NCBI GenBank assembly: GCA_026770585.1
Contig: MU647531.1
Coordinates: forward strand, 69,504 to 80,729
Direction: 5' to 3'
Source: Baffinella frigidus
Lineage: Eukaryota > Cryptophyceae > Cryptomonadales > Baffinellaceae
Length of the DNA: 11,226 bases
Of this stretch, positions 1-5,499 are shown in pieces. The notes under the pieces were generated by a model. It did not search any database. It was not told the DNA's origin and saw nothing but the letters and a program-made list of their open reading frames with translations. The position numbers were made by a program, and so were the translations under genes. Every line of letters begins with the position of its first letter. Position 1 is the first letter of the stretch.

Positions 1-15
1 GGGGGGGGGGGGGGG
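1..15. repeat. Homopolymer G run at window edge
   Basis: Fifteen consecutive G residues open the window. Runs of eight or more C or G recur inside it (about 3354-3361, 3992-3999, 8851-8859, 10273-10282), so the run may be genuine, but its position at the edge also fits an assembly artefact. Confidence 0.8.
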
Positions 16-63
16 TACCCGAAGAATGTGTCTGTTGTTGTCGTCGGCGGTGGAGTGCTCCGC

Positions 64-204
64 GTAGAGCGTTAACAGTTTCTCCTCCAGCGTTTTCAAC
101 CTCTGATGCGCCTCTCCAGTCTCCACCGGCACCAACTGCACTCCACGCCACAAGATTTTAGCTAAGTCAACCAGCTCACCTAAGTCAACTTTCTCCTGAT
201 TTCG
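64..204 (+). repeat. 141-bp direct repeat, copy 1
   Basis: This stretch aligns without net gaps to 739-879. The second half, from the word CAACTGCACTCC onward, is nearly identical; the first half is more diverged. It contains AAGTCAACCAGCTCACC and ends in ATTTCG. In this copy the sequence continues into the hairpin part of family C; the copy at 739 stops matching at that point. Non-coding repeat, function unknown. Confidence 0.8.
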
Positions 205-302
205 TTTAGATGGACCCTGCCACCATGGCAGGCATTTGACTTGAGGCGCTGGCTTTCAGGGGGGGTTGACTTAGCCTGGCCAGTCTCCACCGGCACCAAC
301 TG
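117..302 (+). repeat. Exact 22-bp direct repeats flanking a foldback
   Basis: The same 22 bases, containing CCACCGGCACCAACTG, occur at 117-138 and again at 281-302. They bracket the foldback at 161-275. Diverged versions of this word recur at about 884-906, 1001-1020 and 1390-1408, so it is a dispersed motif of this part of the window. The exact pair could come from slippage, recombination or an insertion event. Confidence 0.7.
161..275. mobile_element. Family C foldback element, copy 1
   Basis: Twelve-base terminal inverted repeats GCTAAGTCAACC (161-172) and GGTTGACTTAGC (264-275) pair perfectly. Inside, CTAAGTCAAC near 180 faces ATTTGACTTGAG near 234, giving a second, weaker inverted pair. 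The centre is a 7-bp stem, 3-base loop hairpin (216-222 with 226-232, CCTGCCA/TGGCAGG). A diverged copy lies at 3772-3894. No open frame of note. A small non-autonomous MITE-like element is the best reading; no target-site duplication was found. Confidence 0.6.
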
Positions 303-322
303 TGTGGGGGGTTGGGATTTAA

Positions 323-455
323 TTTCGGACCAAGACAGAATCTGTCCCACTATCTTAGGCTCCCCACGCGGAAGGTGAGGGTGTATACGCTATTTTAGGC
401 ATCAAATGATGCTATCTTATGCCTTTTCATCAGGACAGATTCTGGTATGGTCCGA
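323..455. repeat. Foldback repeat with 23-nt arms
   Basis: Arms 323-345 and 433-455 are inverted copies, matching at about 20 of 23 positions around TCGGACCA and CAGAATCTGTCC. Between them is a perfect small palindrome GCATCAAATGATGC (399-412). Adjacent bases (CACTATCTTAGGC and GCTATCTTATGCC) are alike in the same direction, so the interior also contains a short direct repeat. Confidence 0.6.
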
Positions 456-517
456 GATGAGATTTGATGGGGGAGGGGAGGTGGATTTGATGGGGACAGG
501 GAGGTGGGGGAGGTGGG

Positions 518-600
518 CGGTTACGGTTACGGTTACGGTTACGGTTACGGTTACGGTTACGGTTACGGTTACCGGGTACGGTTACGGTTACGGTTACGGT
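518..600 (+). repeat. (GGTTAC)n tandem hexamer array
   Basis: About thirteen copies of the hexamer GGTTAC, with one interruption (ACCGGGTAC, about 571-579). Written from another base it is TTACGG, one substitution away from the TTAGGG telomere repeat but clearly different from the seven-base plant-type repeat elsewhere in the window. The array gives open frames of alternating Val-Thr and Gly-Tyr; these are a by-product of the repeat and not evidence of a gene. Confidence 0.95.
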
Positions 601-607
601 TCGAGAT

Positions 608-733
608 GGGATTTAGAACCCTAACGAGAACCCTAACGCCCTGAAACGTAGACCATAAACCCCTGTACCATAAACCCCTAAACCCTAAGTAGGATGTAGG
701 GGTTCGGCGTTAGGCGTTGAGGGGTTAGGGGTT
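608..733 (+). repeat. Head-to-head telomere-like block, copy 1
   Basis: Begins GGGATTTAGAACCCTAAC, continues through CCCCTAAACCCTAAG, then after AGGATGTA changes to the complementary sense with GGGGTT...TTAGG...GGGGTTAGGG. The strand composition thus flips within about 100 bp. A closely related copy lies at 1047-1160. Copy 1 carries a few more bases near its start. Confidence 0.8.
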
Positions 734-738
734 AGGGA

Positions 739-879
739 GTAGAGCGTCAGGATTTTCGCCGCGAGCGCTTTCAACCTCTGGTGGGTCTTACCTGCCTCGA
801 CGGGTACCAACTGCACTCCGAGCCACAAGATTTTAGCTAAGTCAACCAGCTCACCTAAGTCAACTTTCCCCTGATTTCG
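739..879 (+). repeat. 141-bp direct repeat, copy 2
   Basis: Second copy of the repeat at 64-204. The similarity stops after ATTTCG; the hairpin portion that follows copy 1 is missing and the DNA continues into another CCGGCACCAACTG word. Confidence 0.8.
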
Positions 880-906
880 CCTTGTCTGCTTCGACCGGCA
901 CCAACT

Positions 907-989
907 GGGGTTTATGGTTTGAGGGGTTGGGGTTTGGGGGGTTGGGTTCAGGGGTTGGGTTTGGGGGGTTGGGGGTTATGGGGTTAGGG
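907..989 (+). repeat. G-rich telomere-like tract with G-quadruplex potential
   Basis: Many runs of three to six G separated by short T-rich spacers (GGGGTTGGGG, GGGGGGTTGGG, GGGGTTAGGG). It reads as a strongly degenerate TTTAGGG-sense array and meets the usual sequence pattern for G-quadruplex formation. No gene is visible here. Confidence 0.65.
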
Positions 990-1046
990 ATGTATCGACT
1001 GTCTCGATGGGCACCAAGTGCCGAATGGGAGGTGGGGTTCCTAGTC

Positions 1047-1160
1047 GGGATTTAGAACCCTTACGCCCTGAAACGTACAAAATAAACCCCTGTACCATAA
1101 ACCCCTAAACCCTAAGTAGGATGTAGGGGTTAGGCGTTAGGCGTTGAGGGGTTAGGGGTT
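1047..1160 (+). repeat. Head-to-head telomere-like block, copy 2
   Basis: Direct repeat of 608-733, nearly identical from CCATAAACCCCTAAACCC onward. It ends exactly where the family A element at 1161 begins, so that element may have inserted at, or replaced, the continuation seen in copy 1. Confidence 0.8.
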
Positions 1161-1385
1161 CCACTCGAGGCTGGAAGTGGGACCATTTAAAATGTGGGGT
1201 TGTTATATTTAGTACCAGTCACGGGCAGGCTTGGTCACGTATCTCGGGTTACGTATCTCGGGTTATAACCCGAGATACGTGACCAAACGACCCTATTTGT
1301 GTGAAAATTACTACACAGCGGTCCACTTGTAAACGACTTGTAAAGTTAAAACTTTTAAAATAGTCACACTTCTAGCCTCGAGTGG
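1161..1385 (+). mobile_element. Family A MITE-like element, complete copy
   Basis: Terminal inverted repeats of about 33 nt (1161-1193 and 1353-1385) both show CCACTCGAGGCT at the outer end, read inward. Inside lies a long hairpin (1231-1286): the left arm carries a tandemly doubled 14-mer (1237-1250 and 1251-1264) and either copy can pair with 1267-1280. The part 1251-1280 is a 30-bp perfect palindrome. After the hairpin comes GTGTGAAAATTACTACACA. An inverted copy at 9268-9406 matches 64 of 70 bases on one flank (1161-1230) and 26 of 27 on the other (1287-1313), by eye. No coding frame; non-autonomous. Confidence 0.75.
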
Positions 1386-1433
1386 GTAGGCCCTCCACCG
1401 GCACCAGCTATTTTTGGAGGGGTGGGGGGTAGA

Positions 1434-1804
1434 ACCCTAAACCCCAAACGATACAACCCTAAGCCCTAAACCCTAACCCTAAGCCTGAGCCCTAAGCCCT
1501 AAGCCCTAAGCCCTACACTCTGAATCCTAAACCAAAACCCCAAACCCCGACCTATAAACCCTGAACGCTAAATCCCATACTCTGAACCCTGAACTGAAAC
1601 CCTAAACCCCTTGCTCTGAACCCTGAACTGAAACCCTGAACCCTAACCCCTAAACCCTGAACCCTAAACCCTATACTCGGAACCCTGAACTGAAAACCTA
1701 CACCCCATATTCTGAACCCTGAACTGAAACCCTAAACCCCAACCCCTGAACCCTGAACCCTGAACCCTATACTCTGAACCCTAAACTCTAAACCCTAAAC
1801 CTCA
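1434..1804 (-). repeat. Degenerate interstitial telomere array, CCCTAAA sense
   Basis: About 370 bp of imperfect heptamers (CCCTAAA, CCCTGAA, CCCTAAG, and CCCTATACTCTGAA variants). The G-rich strand is the minus strand. The degeneracy suggests old, non-terminal telomere-type DNA. Longer sub-repeats (CTGAACCCTGAACTGAAA) recur inside, so it has also grown by local duplication. Confidence 0.92.
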
Positions 1805-1805
1805 A

Positions 1806-2347
1806 CCTTGCGGGCCAAGGTGCAGTTCTTGGCAAGTTTAGGTTCTGGGCTATTCAAAAGTTGACACACTGATTTCGAGGTACAAACTCGTCAACTTTGG
1901 AGCAAAACCTTGCGGGTCAGGCTGCGGTTCTTCGCAGGCTGTAGGGTCTGGGGCTATTCAAAAGTTGATATTATCGGTGCGTGGTACAAATTCGGCAACT
2001 TTGGGGCGGAACCTTGCAGGGCAGAGTGCGGTTCTTTGCCGGTTTTAGGGTCTGGGACTATTCATAAGTGGACAATCCGGGTTCGTGGTACAAATTCGTC
2101 AACTTTGGGGCGGAACCTTGCGGGTCAAGGAGCGGTTCTTCCCAGGTTTTAGGGTCTGGGGCTATTCAAAAGTTGATATTATCGGTGCGTGGTACAAATT
2201 CGTTAACTTTGGGCACCTTTCGGGCCAGGCTCCGGTTCTTGGCAGTCGCAGGTTTTAGGTCCGGGACTATTCAAAAGTGGACAATCCGGGTTCGTGGTAC
2301 AAATTCGTCAACTTCGGGCACCTTTCGGGTCAGGCTCCGGTTCTTGG
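1806..2347 (+). repeat. 104-bp satellite array, alternating unit types
   Basis: The anchor word TACAAA starts at 1881, 1985, 2089, 2193 and 2298, giving periods of 104, 104, 104 and 105. Units contain CCTTGCGGG or CACCTTTCGGG, CGGTTCTT, TTTAGG, a CTATTCAAAAGTTGA-like word, GGTACAAATTCG and CAACTTTGG. Two types alternate: TTGATATTATCGG (about 1964 and 2172) and TGGACAATCCGG (about 2069 and 2278), implying a dimeric higher-order unit of 208 bp. Since 104 is not a multiple of three, the open frames across this array are not a repeated protein. Confidence 0.92.
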
Positions 2348-2364
2348 CGGGCTGCGCCGCAGCG

Positions 2365-2557
2365 AGCGCGACTTTCCACTCCTCCTTGATCTACAACCGT
2401 CGAGGACTTTTCAGCGTGTCGCCAACCAACCGGATGGTGGCCCTAATTAAATTTACTTAGGCCCCTAATTGGCCTTGGTCTAACTCCTCGCCAAACCCCG
2501 GGTTCCACCAGCCACTCGAGGCTAGAAAGCCAGCGCGACTTTCCACTCCTCCTTGAT
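2365..2557 (+). repeat. 26-bp exact direct repeat pair
   Basis: AGCGCGACTTTCCACTCC followed by TCCTTGAT occurs at 2365-2390 and 2532-2557, 167 bp apart. The second copy lies just after a family A terminus-like word, CCACTCGAGGCTAGAA (2512-2527), so part of that element end has been captured here. Confidence 0.8.
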
Positions 2558-2968
2558 TTGCAACAAATGGGTGAGAAGAGGTGAAATGTTCAAGTGTGGA
2601 GGTTACGCCGACCACATCTGAGTGATGCGGTAACAAGCCTCGGCGTGCAGTGGAGGAGTACCACGTGGCGTCGAGCGCCTTCAAGTGATCGAGACGCCGA
2701 CTCTCGACGTCGCTGTGCGTCGAAGTCTCTCTCTCTCTCTCTCTCTCTGGGCTCAACCAGCCAGCAACTGCTTTAGAACTCCTTTTCTGAGATAAACCCC
2801 CCGTTTTTCACCAGGGCCGGAAAGCTCATCCGCTTAGAAAGGCAGGTCTAATCCGGGGACATGTTTAATTCAAAAGAAAATGGATCCCCATGTGTTCATA
2901 GAAGTTGGACGAAGGTTAATTAGGGCCCTAAGTAAATTCAATTAGAGCCAGCATCCGGTTTGGTAGGC
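2421..2968. repeat. Long-range inverted repeat, 54-nt arms
   Basis: Arm 2421-2474 (with CCAACCAACCGGATGGTGG and AATTTACTTAGG) is inverted at 2914-2968 (CCTAAGTAAATT, GCATCCGGTTTGGTAGGC), with scattered mismatches. Either one element of about 550 bp with long ends, or two copies of one repeat in opposite orientation. The right arm abuts the arm of the 2851-3000 hairpin, so the two structures interlock. Confidence 0.7.
2726..2748 (+). repeat. (TC)n microsatellite
   Basis: Twenty-three bases of uninterrupted TC/CT. It lies inside open frames on both strands, where it gives Ser-Leu or Arg-Glu repeats; these frames are not considered genes. Confidence 0.95.
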
Positions 2969-3000
2969 CATTTTCTTTTAAATTAAACATGTTCCCGGAT
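2851..3000. repeat. Hairpin-forming inverted repeat, 33-nt arms
   Basis: Arms 2851-2883 and 2968-3000 pair at 31 of 33 positions (ATCCGGGGACATG... against ...CATGTTCCCGGAT). The spacer of 84 bp contains most of the right arm of the longer-range repeat that begins at 2421. MITE-like in size (150 bp). Confidence 0.75.
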
Positions 3001-3018
3001 GAAAGCGGGGGGCTCCCG

Positions 3019-3346
3019 GTACCACGCCAGAGTCTTGGAAGGGTTCGCCAAAAATCAATTTCTCCTGAAGGCAGTGGTTTTCAAAAGTCAACGGATGTAT
3101 CCAGATACGATCTAAAACAAAATCAACCCCCTCCTGCACTCTGGCGAGGTAGGGGTGGCTGAGTGTCCGTTACCTTATCCGTAGAAACCCCCCTATGTCC
3201 CTACGGGTTTCCTACCGTAGGGTCCTAGGTCTTATCGCGTAGGGGTTATTCAGGAATCCCTTCGAAGTCCGCTGTGTGGGATGGGCCATTGAAGATCGCC
3301 ATACGCTCTAAAACAATCAACCCCCTCCTGCACTCTGGCGTGGTAC
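3019..3346. mobile_element. TIR-bounded block, GTACCACGCCAGAGT ends
   Basis: GTACCACGCCAGAGT at 3019-3033 is exactly inverted at 3332-3346. Inside, the end-proximal sequence is also duplicated directly: about 3108-3151 and 3302-3345 share TCTAAAACA and ATCAACCCCCTCCTGC, followed by ACTCTGGCG. Related CTGGCGTGGTA words occur near 5057. A 328-bp non-autonomous element with a duplicated end is the likeliest reading. Confidence 0.55.
3173..3282 (+). repeat. Dispersed repeat with CCCTACGG stem, copy 1
   Basis: Matches 7072-7194 over its length (TATCCGTAG, GTCCCTACGGGT, TCCTA, GTTATTCA/GTTGTTCA, TTCGAAGTCCGC/TTCAAAGTCCGC, GTGTGG). It carries an 8-bp stem CCCTACGG/CCGTAGGG (3199-3206 with 3215-3222). 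A related CCTACCGTAGGGTCAT word lies in family B near 6710 and, inverted, near 5170. Confidence 0.65.
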
Positions 3347-3380
3347 ACATCCGCCCCCCCCGAAAGACCGAAAGGCGTTT

Positions 3381-3520
3381 TTATCCGGGAAAACCTGTTG
3401 TTCTTTCATTTGATGGCATCGAAAATTACTACACAATTCGTTCTGATTAGTAATATTAAAGAATTTGTGTAGTTATTTTGATTGCCATCAAATGAAAGAA
3501 AAATAGGTTTTCCCGGATAA
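3381..3520. mobile_element. 140-bp near-perfect hairpin element
   Basis: Arms of about 59 nt (3381-3439 and 3461-3520) are almost fully complementary, starting TTATCCGGGAAAACC and ending TTCCC...CGGATAA on the other side, with a loop of about 21 nt (3440-3460). The inner arm carries GAAAATTACTACACA (3421-3435), the dispersed motif of this window. Typical of a foldback MITE. If transcribed it would form a long dsRNA hairpin of the kind cut into small RNAs; no promoter was identified. Confidence 0.85.
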
Positions 3521-3552
3521 GTATCGCGTCTTTATAGTGTGAGGTCATATAT

Positions 3553-3594
3553 AACCCCTAAATATACGTATATTGGTGGGGGTTGGGGGGGGGG
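3553..3594. repeat. Palindrome next to a G-rich tract
   Basis: AATATACGTATATT (3561-3574) is a perfect 14-bp palindrome. It is bracketed by AACCCC (3553-3558) and GGGGTT (about 3579-3584), which can extend the stem. It runs into a tract of ten G. Just after it the DNA changes to TTTAGGG repeats. Confidence 0.6.
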
Positions 3595-3621
3595 CTCTCC
3601 ATTCCTCCTCTACCTGCCTGG

Positions 3622-3712
3622 CTTAGGGTTTGGGGTTCAGGGTTTAGGTTTTAGGGTCTAGGGTTCAGGGTTTAGGGTTTAGGGTCTAGAGTTTAGGGTT
3701 TAGGGTTTAGGG
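3622..3712 (+). repeat. Interstitial telomere array, TTTAGGG sense
   Basis: About thirteen units of TTTAGGG with variants (TTCAGGG, TCTAGGG, TTTTAGGG). The G-rich strand is the plus strand, opposite to the blocks at 1434-1804 and 9808-9937. Less degenerate than the 1434 block. Confidence 0.92.
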
Positions 3713-3771
3713 GAGCGAGACACGGCCCCTTCACCAGATTCGACTGACCAAATCGACTGCACTCCCAGCCA

Positions 3772-3894
3772 GGATCTTTAACTTAAGTCAACAAAGCTGA
3801 TCCTCGGCAGTAAGTTGCCATTTCGTTTAGATGGACCGGCTCTGGGAGCCGGCATTTGACTTAAGGCTGTGGTTTTCAGGGGGGGTTGACTTAG
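3772..3894. mobile_element. Family C foldback element, copy 2
   Basis: Diverged copy of 161-275. Ends show CTTAAGTCAAC (3782-3792) and GTTGACTTAG (3885-3894). The stretches ATTTCGTTTAGATGGACC, GCATTTGACTT and CAGGGGGGGTTGACTTAG are shared with copy 1. The central hairpin keeps a 7-bp stem and a 3-base loop (3836-3842 with 3846-3852), but its stem is CCGGCTC/GAGCCGG instead of CCTGCCA/TGGCAGG. Sequence before it (GACTGCACTCC, GCCA) also matches copy 1, so the shared unit starts upstream. Confidence 0.6.
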
Positions 3895-3908
3895 GCGAAA
3901 TGTTCTAG

Positions 3909-3937
3909 CTCGGAGTGGACTGAGGCAGAGCTCCGAG
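3909..3937. repeat. Short hairpin
   Basis: CTCGGAG (3909-3915) pairs with CTCCGAG (3931-3937) around a 15-base loop. It lies between family C copy 2 and the 149-bp hairpin element; role unknown. Confidence 0.5.
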
Positions 3938-3952
3938 TAGAGTGGGTATGCC

Positions 3953-4101
3953 AGCTCTGTCCCAATTCAATTTGGGCTCGTAGATAGAGTGCCCCCCCCG
4001 AAATTTCACAGGTAAATTTTGACATCCCCCCATGAAATTCACCTGTGAAAGTTCGGTGGGGGCACTCTATCTACGAGCCCAAAATAAACTGGGACAGAGC
4101 T
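3953..4101. mobile_element. 149-bp hairpin element, 61-nt arms
   Basis: Arms 3953-4013 and 4041-4101 pair with about six mismatches. They start AGCTCTGTCCC at the left end and finish GGGACAGAGCT at the right, and share GGGCTCGTAGATAGAGTGCC. The loop is about 27 nt. Size, long arms and absence of coding fit a foldback MITE. No target-site duplication was seen. Confidence 0.85.
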
Positions 4102-4109
4102 AGGAATGG

Positions 4110-4125
4110 CCTCTCACGTGAGAGG
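4110..4125. repeat. Perfect 16-bp palindrome with CACGTG core
   Basis: CCTCTCACGTGAGAGG is fully self-complementary, and the symmetry extends imperfectly to about 4105-4130. CACGTG is the plant G-box core, but in this setting a cruciform or a leftover of a foldback is as likely as a factor-binding site. Confidence 0.6.
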
Positions 4126-4173
4126 TCATTTTGGTCTGTGCTCATCCATGGTAATGCGAAAAGCTTAAGTTAA

Positions 4174-4711
4174 GTCCCGTTCCTCACAGGATTCTGTTCC
4201 GGAATAAACGGGATTACGGCAATAACGGCGATTTTGGGCTTCCTTTCATCCCAATTCCGGGAATGCCGGAATTGACGGGATTAATGGAATTAAGTGGCAC
4301 GGGTATGAACAAAGTTGAAAACCTGTCACAGGTTATGGACTCCGGAAAGCAAAAAGGGCAAAAAGGAAAGCAAAAAGGGCAAAAAAGGAGAGTGGCGCGG
4401 GTGAAAAAGCGGGTCTTCTTTTTGTCAAAAGCCGATTCACACACGATTCGGTCCATCTATTTTTCATGTTTCCCTATCGAAGCCATGATCTTTTGGGCAA
4501 AAGGTCCATAACCTGGACTCCCAAAGCCGACAATCCCGTTTTCTCCGTTTTCTCCGGAATTGCAATTTTCCGACTCCGAAATCGGTCCAAACATTTTTTC
4601 ATTAAAGGGCTTTACAAACGCCTTCGTTTACATGTGTGTTATAAAATTTGTACCAGGAATTAATTGCCGACTATCTTGTTCTTATGAAAATTGCCCTGTG
4701 AGGAATGGGAC
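4174..4711. mobile_element. Possible element with 17-bp inverted ends
   Basis: GTCCCGTTCCTCACAGG (4174-4190) is inverted at 4695-4711 with one mismatch. The interior of about 500 bp is AT-richer. It holds a 21-bp tandem duplication of A-rich units (about 4345-4386, with GCAAAAAGGG), a 13-bp palindrome ACCTGTCACAGGT (4321-4333) and short frames on both strands. The frame at 4214-4456 (minus) gives a Phe-Cys-Pro repeat, and the one at 4263-4511 (plus) a Lys-Gln-Gly repeat; both come from the A-rich tandem and resemble no family I know. Confidence 0.35.
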
Positions 4712-4849
4712 TAACAGACCCCTTAAGGGGTCGGTTAACGTGGGCTTACTGGAGCCGTTGATGGTCAACTGGGCTCTAAAACGATTTTAAAAGCGATTTC
4801 AGGACTTTTAAAGCCCAATAATGTTTTCTATTATAAATTTTGTACCAAA
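4639..4849 (+). repeat. Direct repeat TTATAAA...TTTGTACCA
   Basis: TTATAAAATTTGTACCA at 4639 and TTATAAATTTTGTACCA near 4833 are near-identical 17-mers. GTACCA/GGTACAAA words recur across the window (satellite units, 8145, 8366, 10138-10243), suggesting they are pieces of common repeat ends. Between the pair is the palindrome listed at 4717. Confidence 0.5.
4717..4732. repeat. Perfect 16-bp palindrome
   Basis: GACCCCTTAAGGGGTC is fully self-complementary; TAAC before and GTTA after it extend the symmetry with one mismatch. The stretch from 4733 to about 4929 holds no gene or further structure I can name. Confidence 0.7.
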
Positions 4850-5095
4850 GTTACAACACCGTTAACGTAAGCTTTTTGCATGAATGGCCTTGCTTGGCGG
4901 CCGTGCTGGTATGAATACAGCTCTCCACACTAGGTGTTGCCACGCCAGGGCACTCGAAACATCCACTGTTGACATCTTTCAAGGGAAATGCCTTGAAACT
5001 TTAAATAAACCGTGTCAGATCTGACGCGGAGAAGGCGTCGGTTTCCCTCGATCATTCTGGCGTGGTAGGTATTGGGGGTTCGTTTTCTCTCTTGG

Positions 5096-5299
5096 ACCAG
5101 CAACCCGTAGAAGCTTTTGACGGGTCCTTGAAAGAATCCGGGAACGAATTGTTTTTTCCGCTTTATTCGTAGGACCCTACTGTAGGAGTCCATAGGGGCC
5201 TCGGAATTGCTGACGGGAGATACGGACAGATATGTCCGGTTTAGCTGAAATTTACTACAGTACCCGATCCGGTTGTAAGCTGTTTCGGGCTGCTGGTGG
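5096..5299 (-). mobile_element. Family B element, inverted copy
   Basis: Ends are ACCAGCAACCCG (5096-5107) and CGGGCTGCTGGT (5286-5297), inverted with one mismatch. On the minus strand the interior aligns with 6596-6801: the 34 bases complementary to 5239-5272 match 32 of 34 with 6623-6656, and TCTCCCGTCAGCAATTC follows in both. The hairpin between these conserved parts is 5223-5228 with 5233-5238 (CGGACA/TGTCCG, 4-base loop). The word ACTGTAGTAA lies inside. An open minus-strand frame (4930-5370) runs through the copy, but no known family is recognised. Confidence 0.7.
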
Positions 5300-5372
5300 T
5301 TGGACCAGCCTGAGTTTTCTCTCGTGGACCAGCCTGGGCCCTCCGAAGCGAAGCCTCCACCAGCCCTCACGA

Positions 5373-5490
5373 TTGGACCAAATCGTCGATTTTAGATTGT
5401 AGATTTACCCTTGATTTACCCGTGCAGAGACCCCGGATCTGGGGTCTCTGCAAGGAGAAATCTCAAGTCTAAATCGATGATTTGGTCCAA
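5373..5490. mobile_element. Foldback with perfect central hairpin
   Basis: Outer arms, about 5373-5406 and 5458-5490, share TTGGACCAAATC and GATTTGGTCCAA at the ends, with mismatches further in. The centre is a perfect 11-bp stem (5424-5434 with 5441-5451, GCAGAGACCCC) and a 6-base loop. Total 118 bp. Several overlapping frames on both strands begin here; none is convincing. Confidence 0.75.
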
Positions 5491-5499
5491 CCGGGAGGG

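Noticed and set aside
406-624. Frame encoding Val-Thr and Gly-Tyr repeats
   Set aside because: Produced entirely by the (GGTTAC)n array and a frame change at its interruption.
1-1160. True chromosome end
   Set aside because: Telomere-like repeats are degenerate, occur in both orientations and are scattered through the window; no long terminal array of perfect heptamers is present.
1910-2460. Two overlapping plus-strand frames of 80 and 130 codons
   Set aside because: They lie on the 104-bp satellite. The period is not a multiple of three, so successive units are read in different frames; openness is a by-product of repetition.
4110-4125. G-box promoter element
   Set aside because: The CACGTG core is inside a longer perfect palindrome amid foldback elements and has no gene next to it.
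4214-4511. Short frames with Phe-Cys-Pro (minus) or Lys-Gln-Gly (plus) repeats
   Set aside because: They arise from a 21-bp A-rich tandem duplication; low complexity, and both strands are open in the same place.
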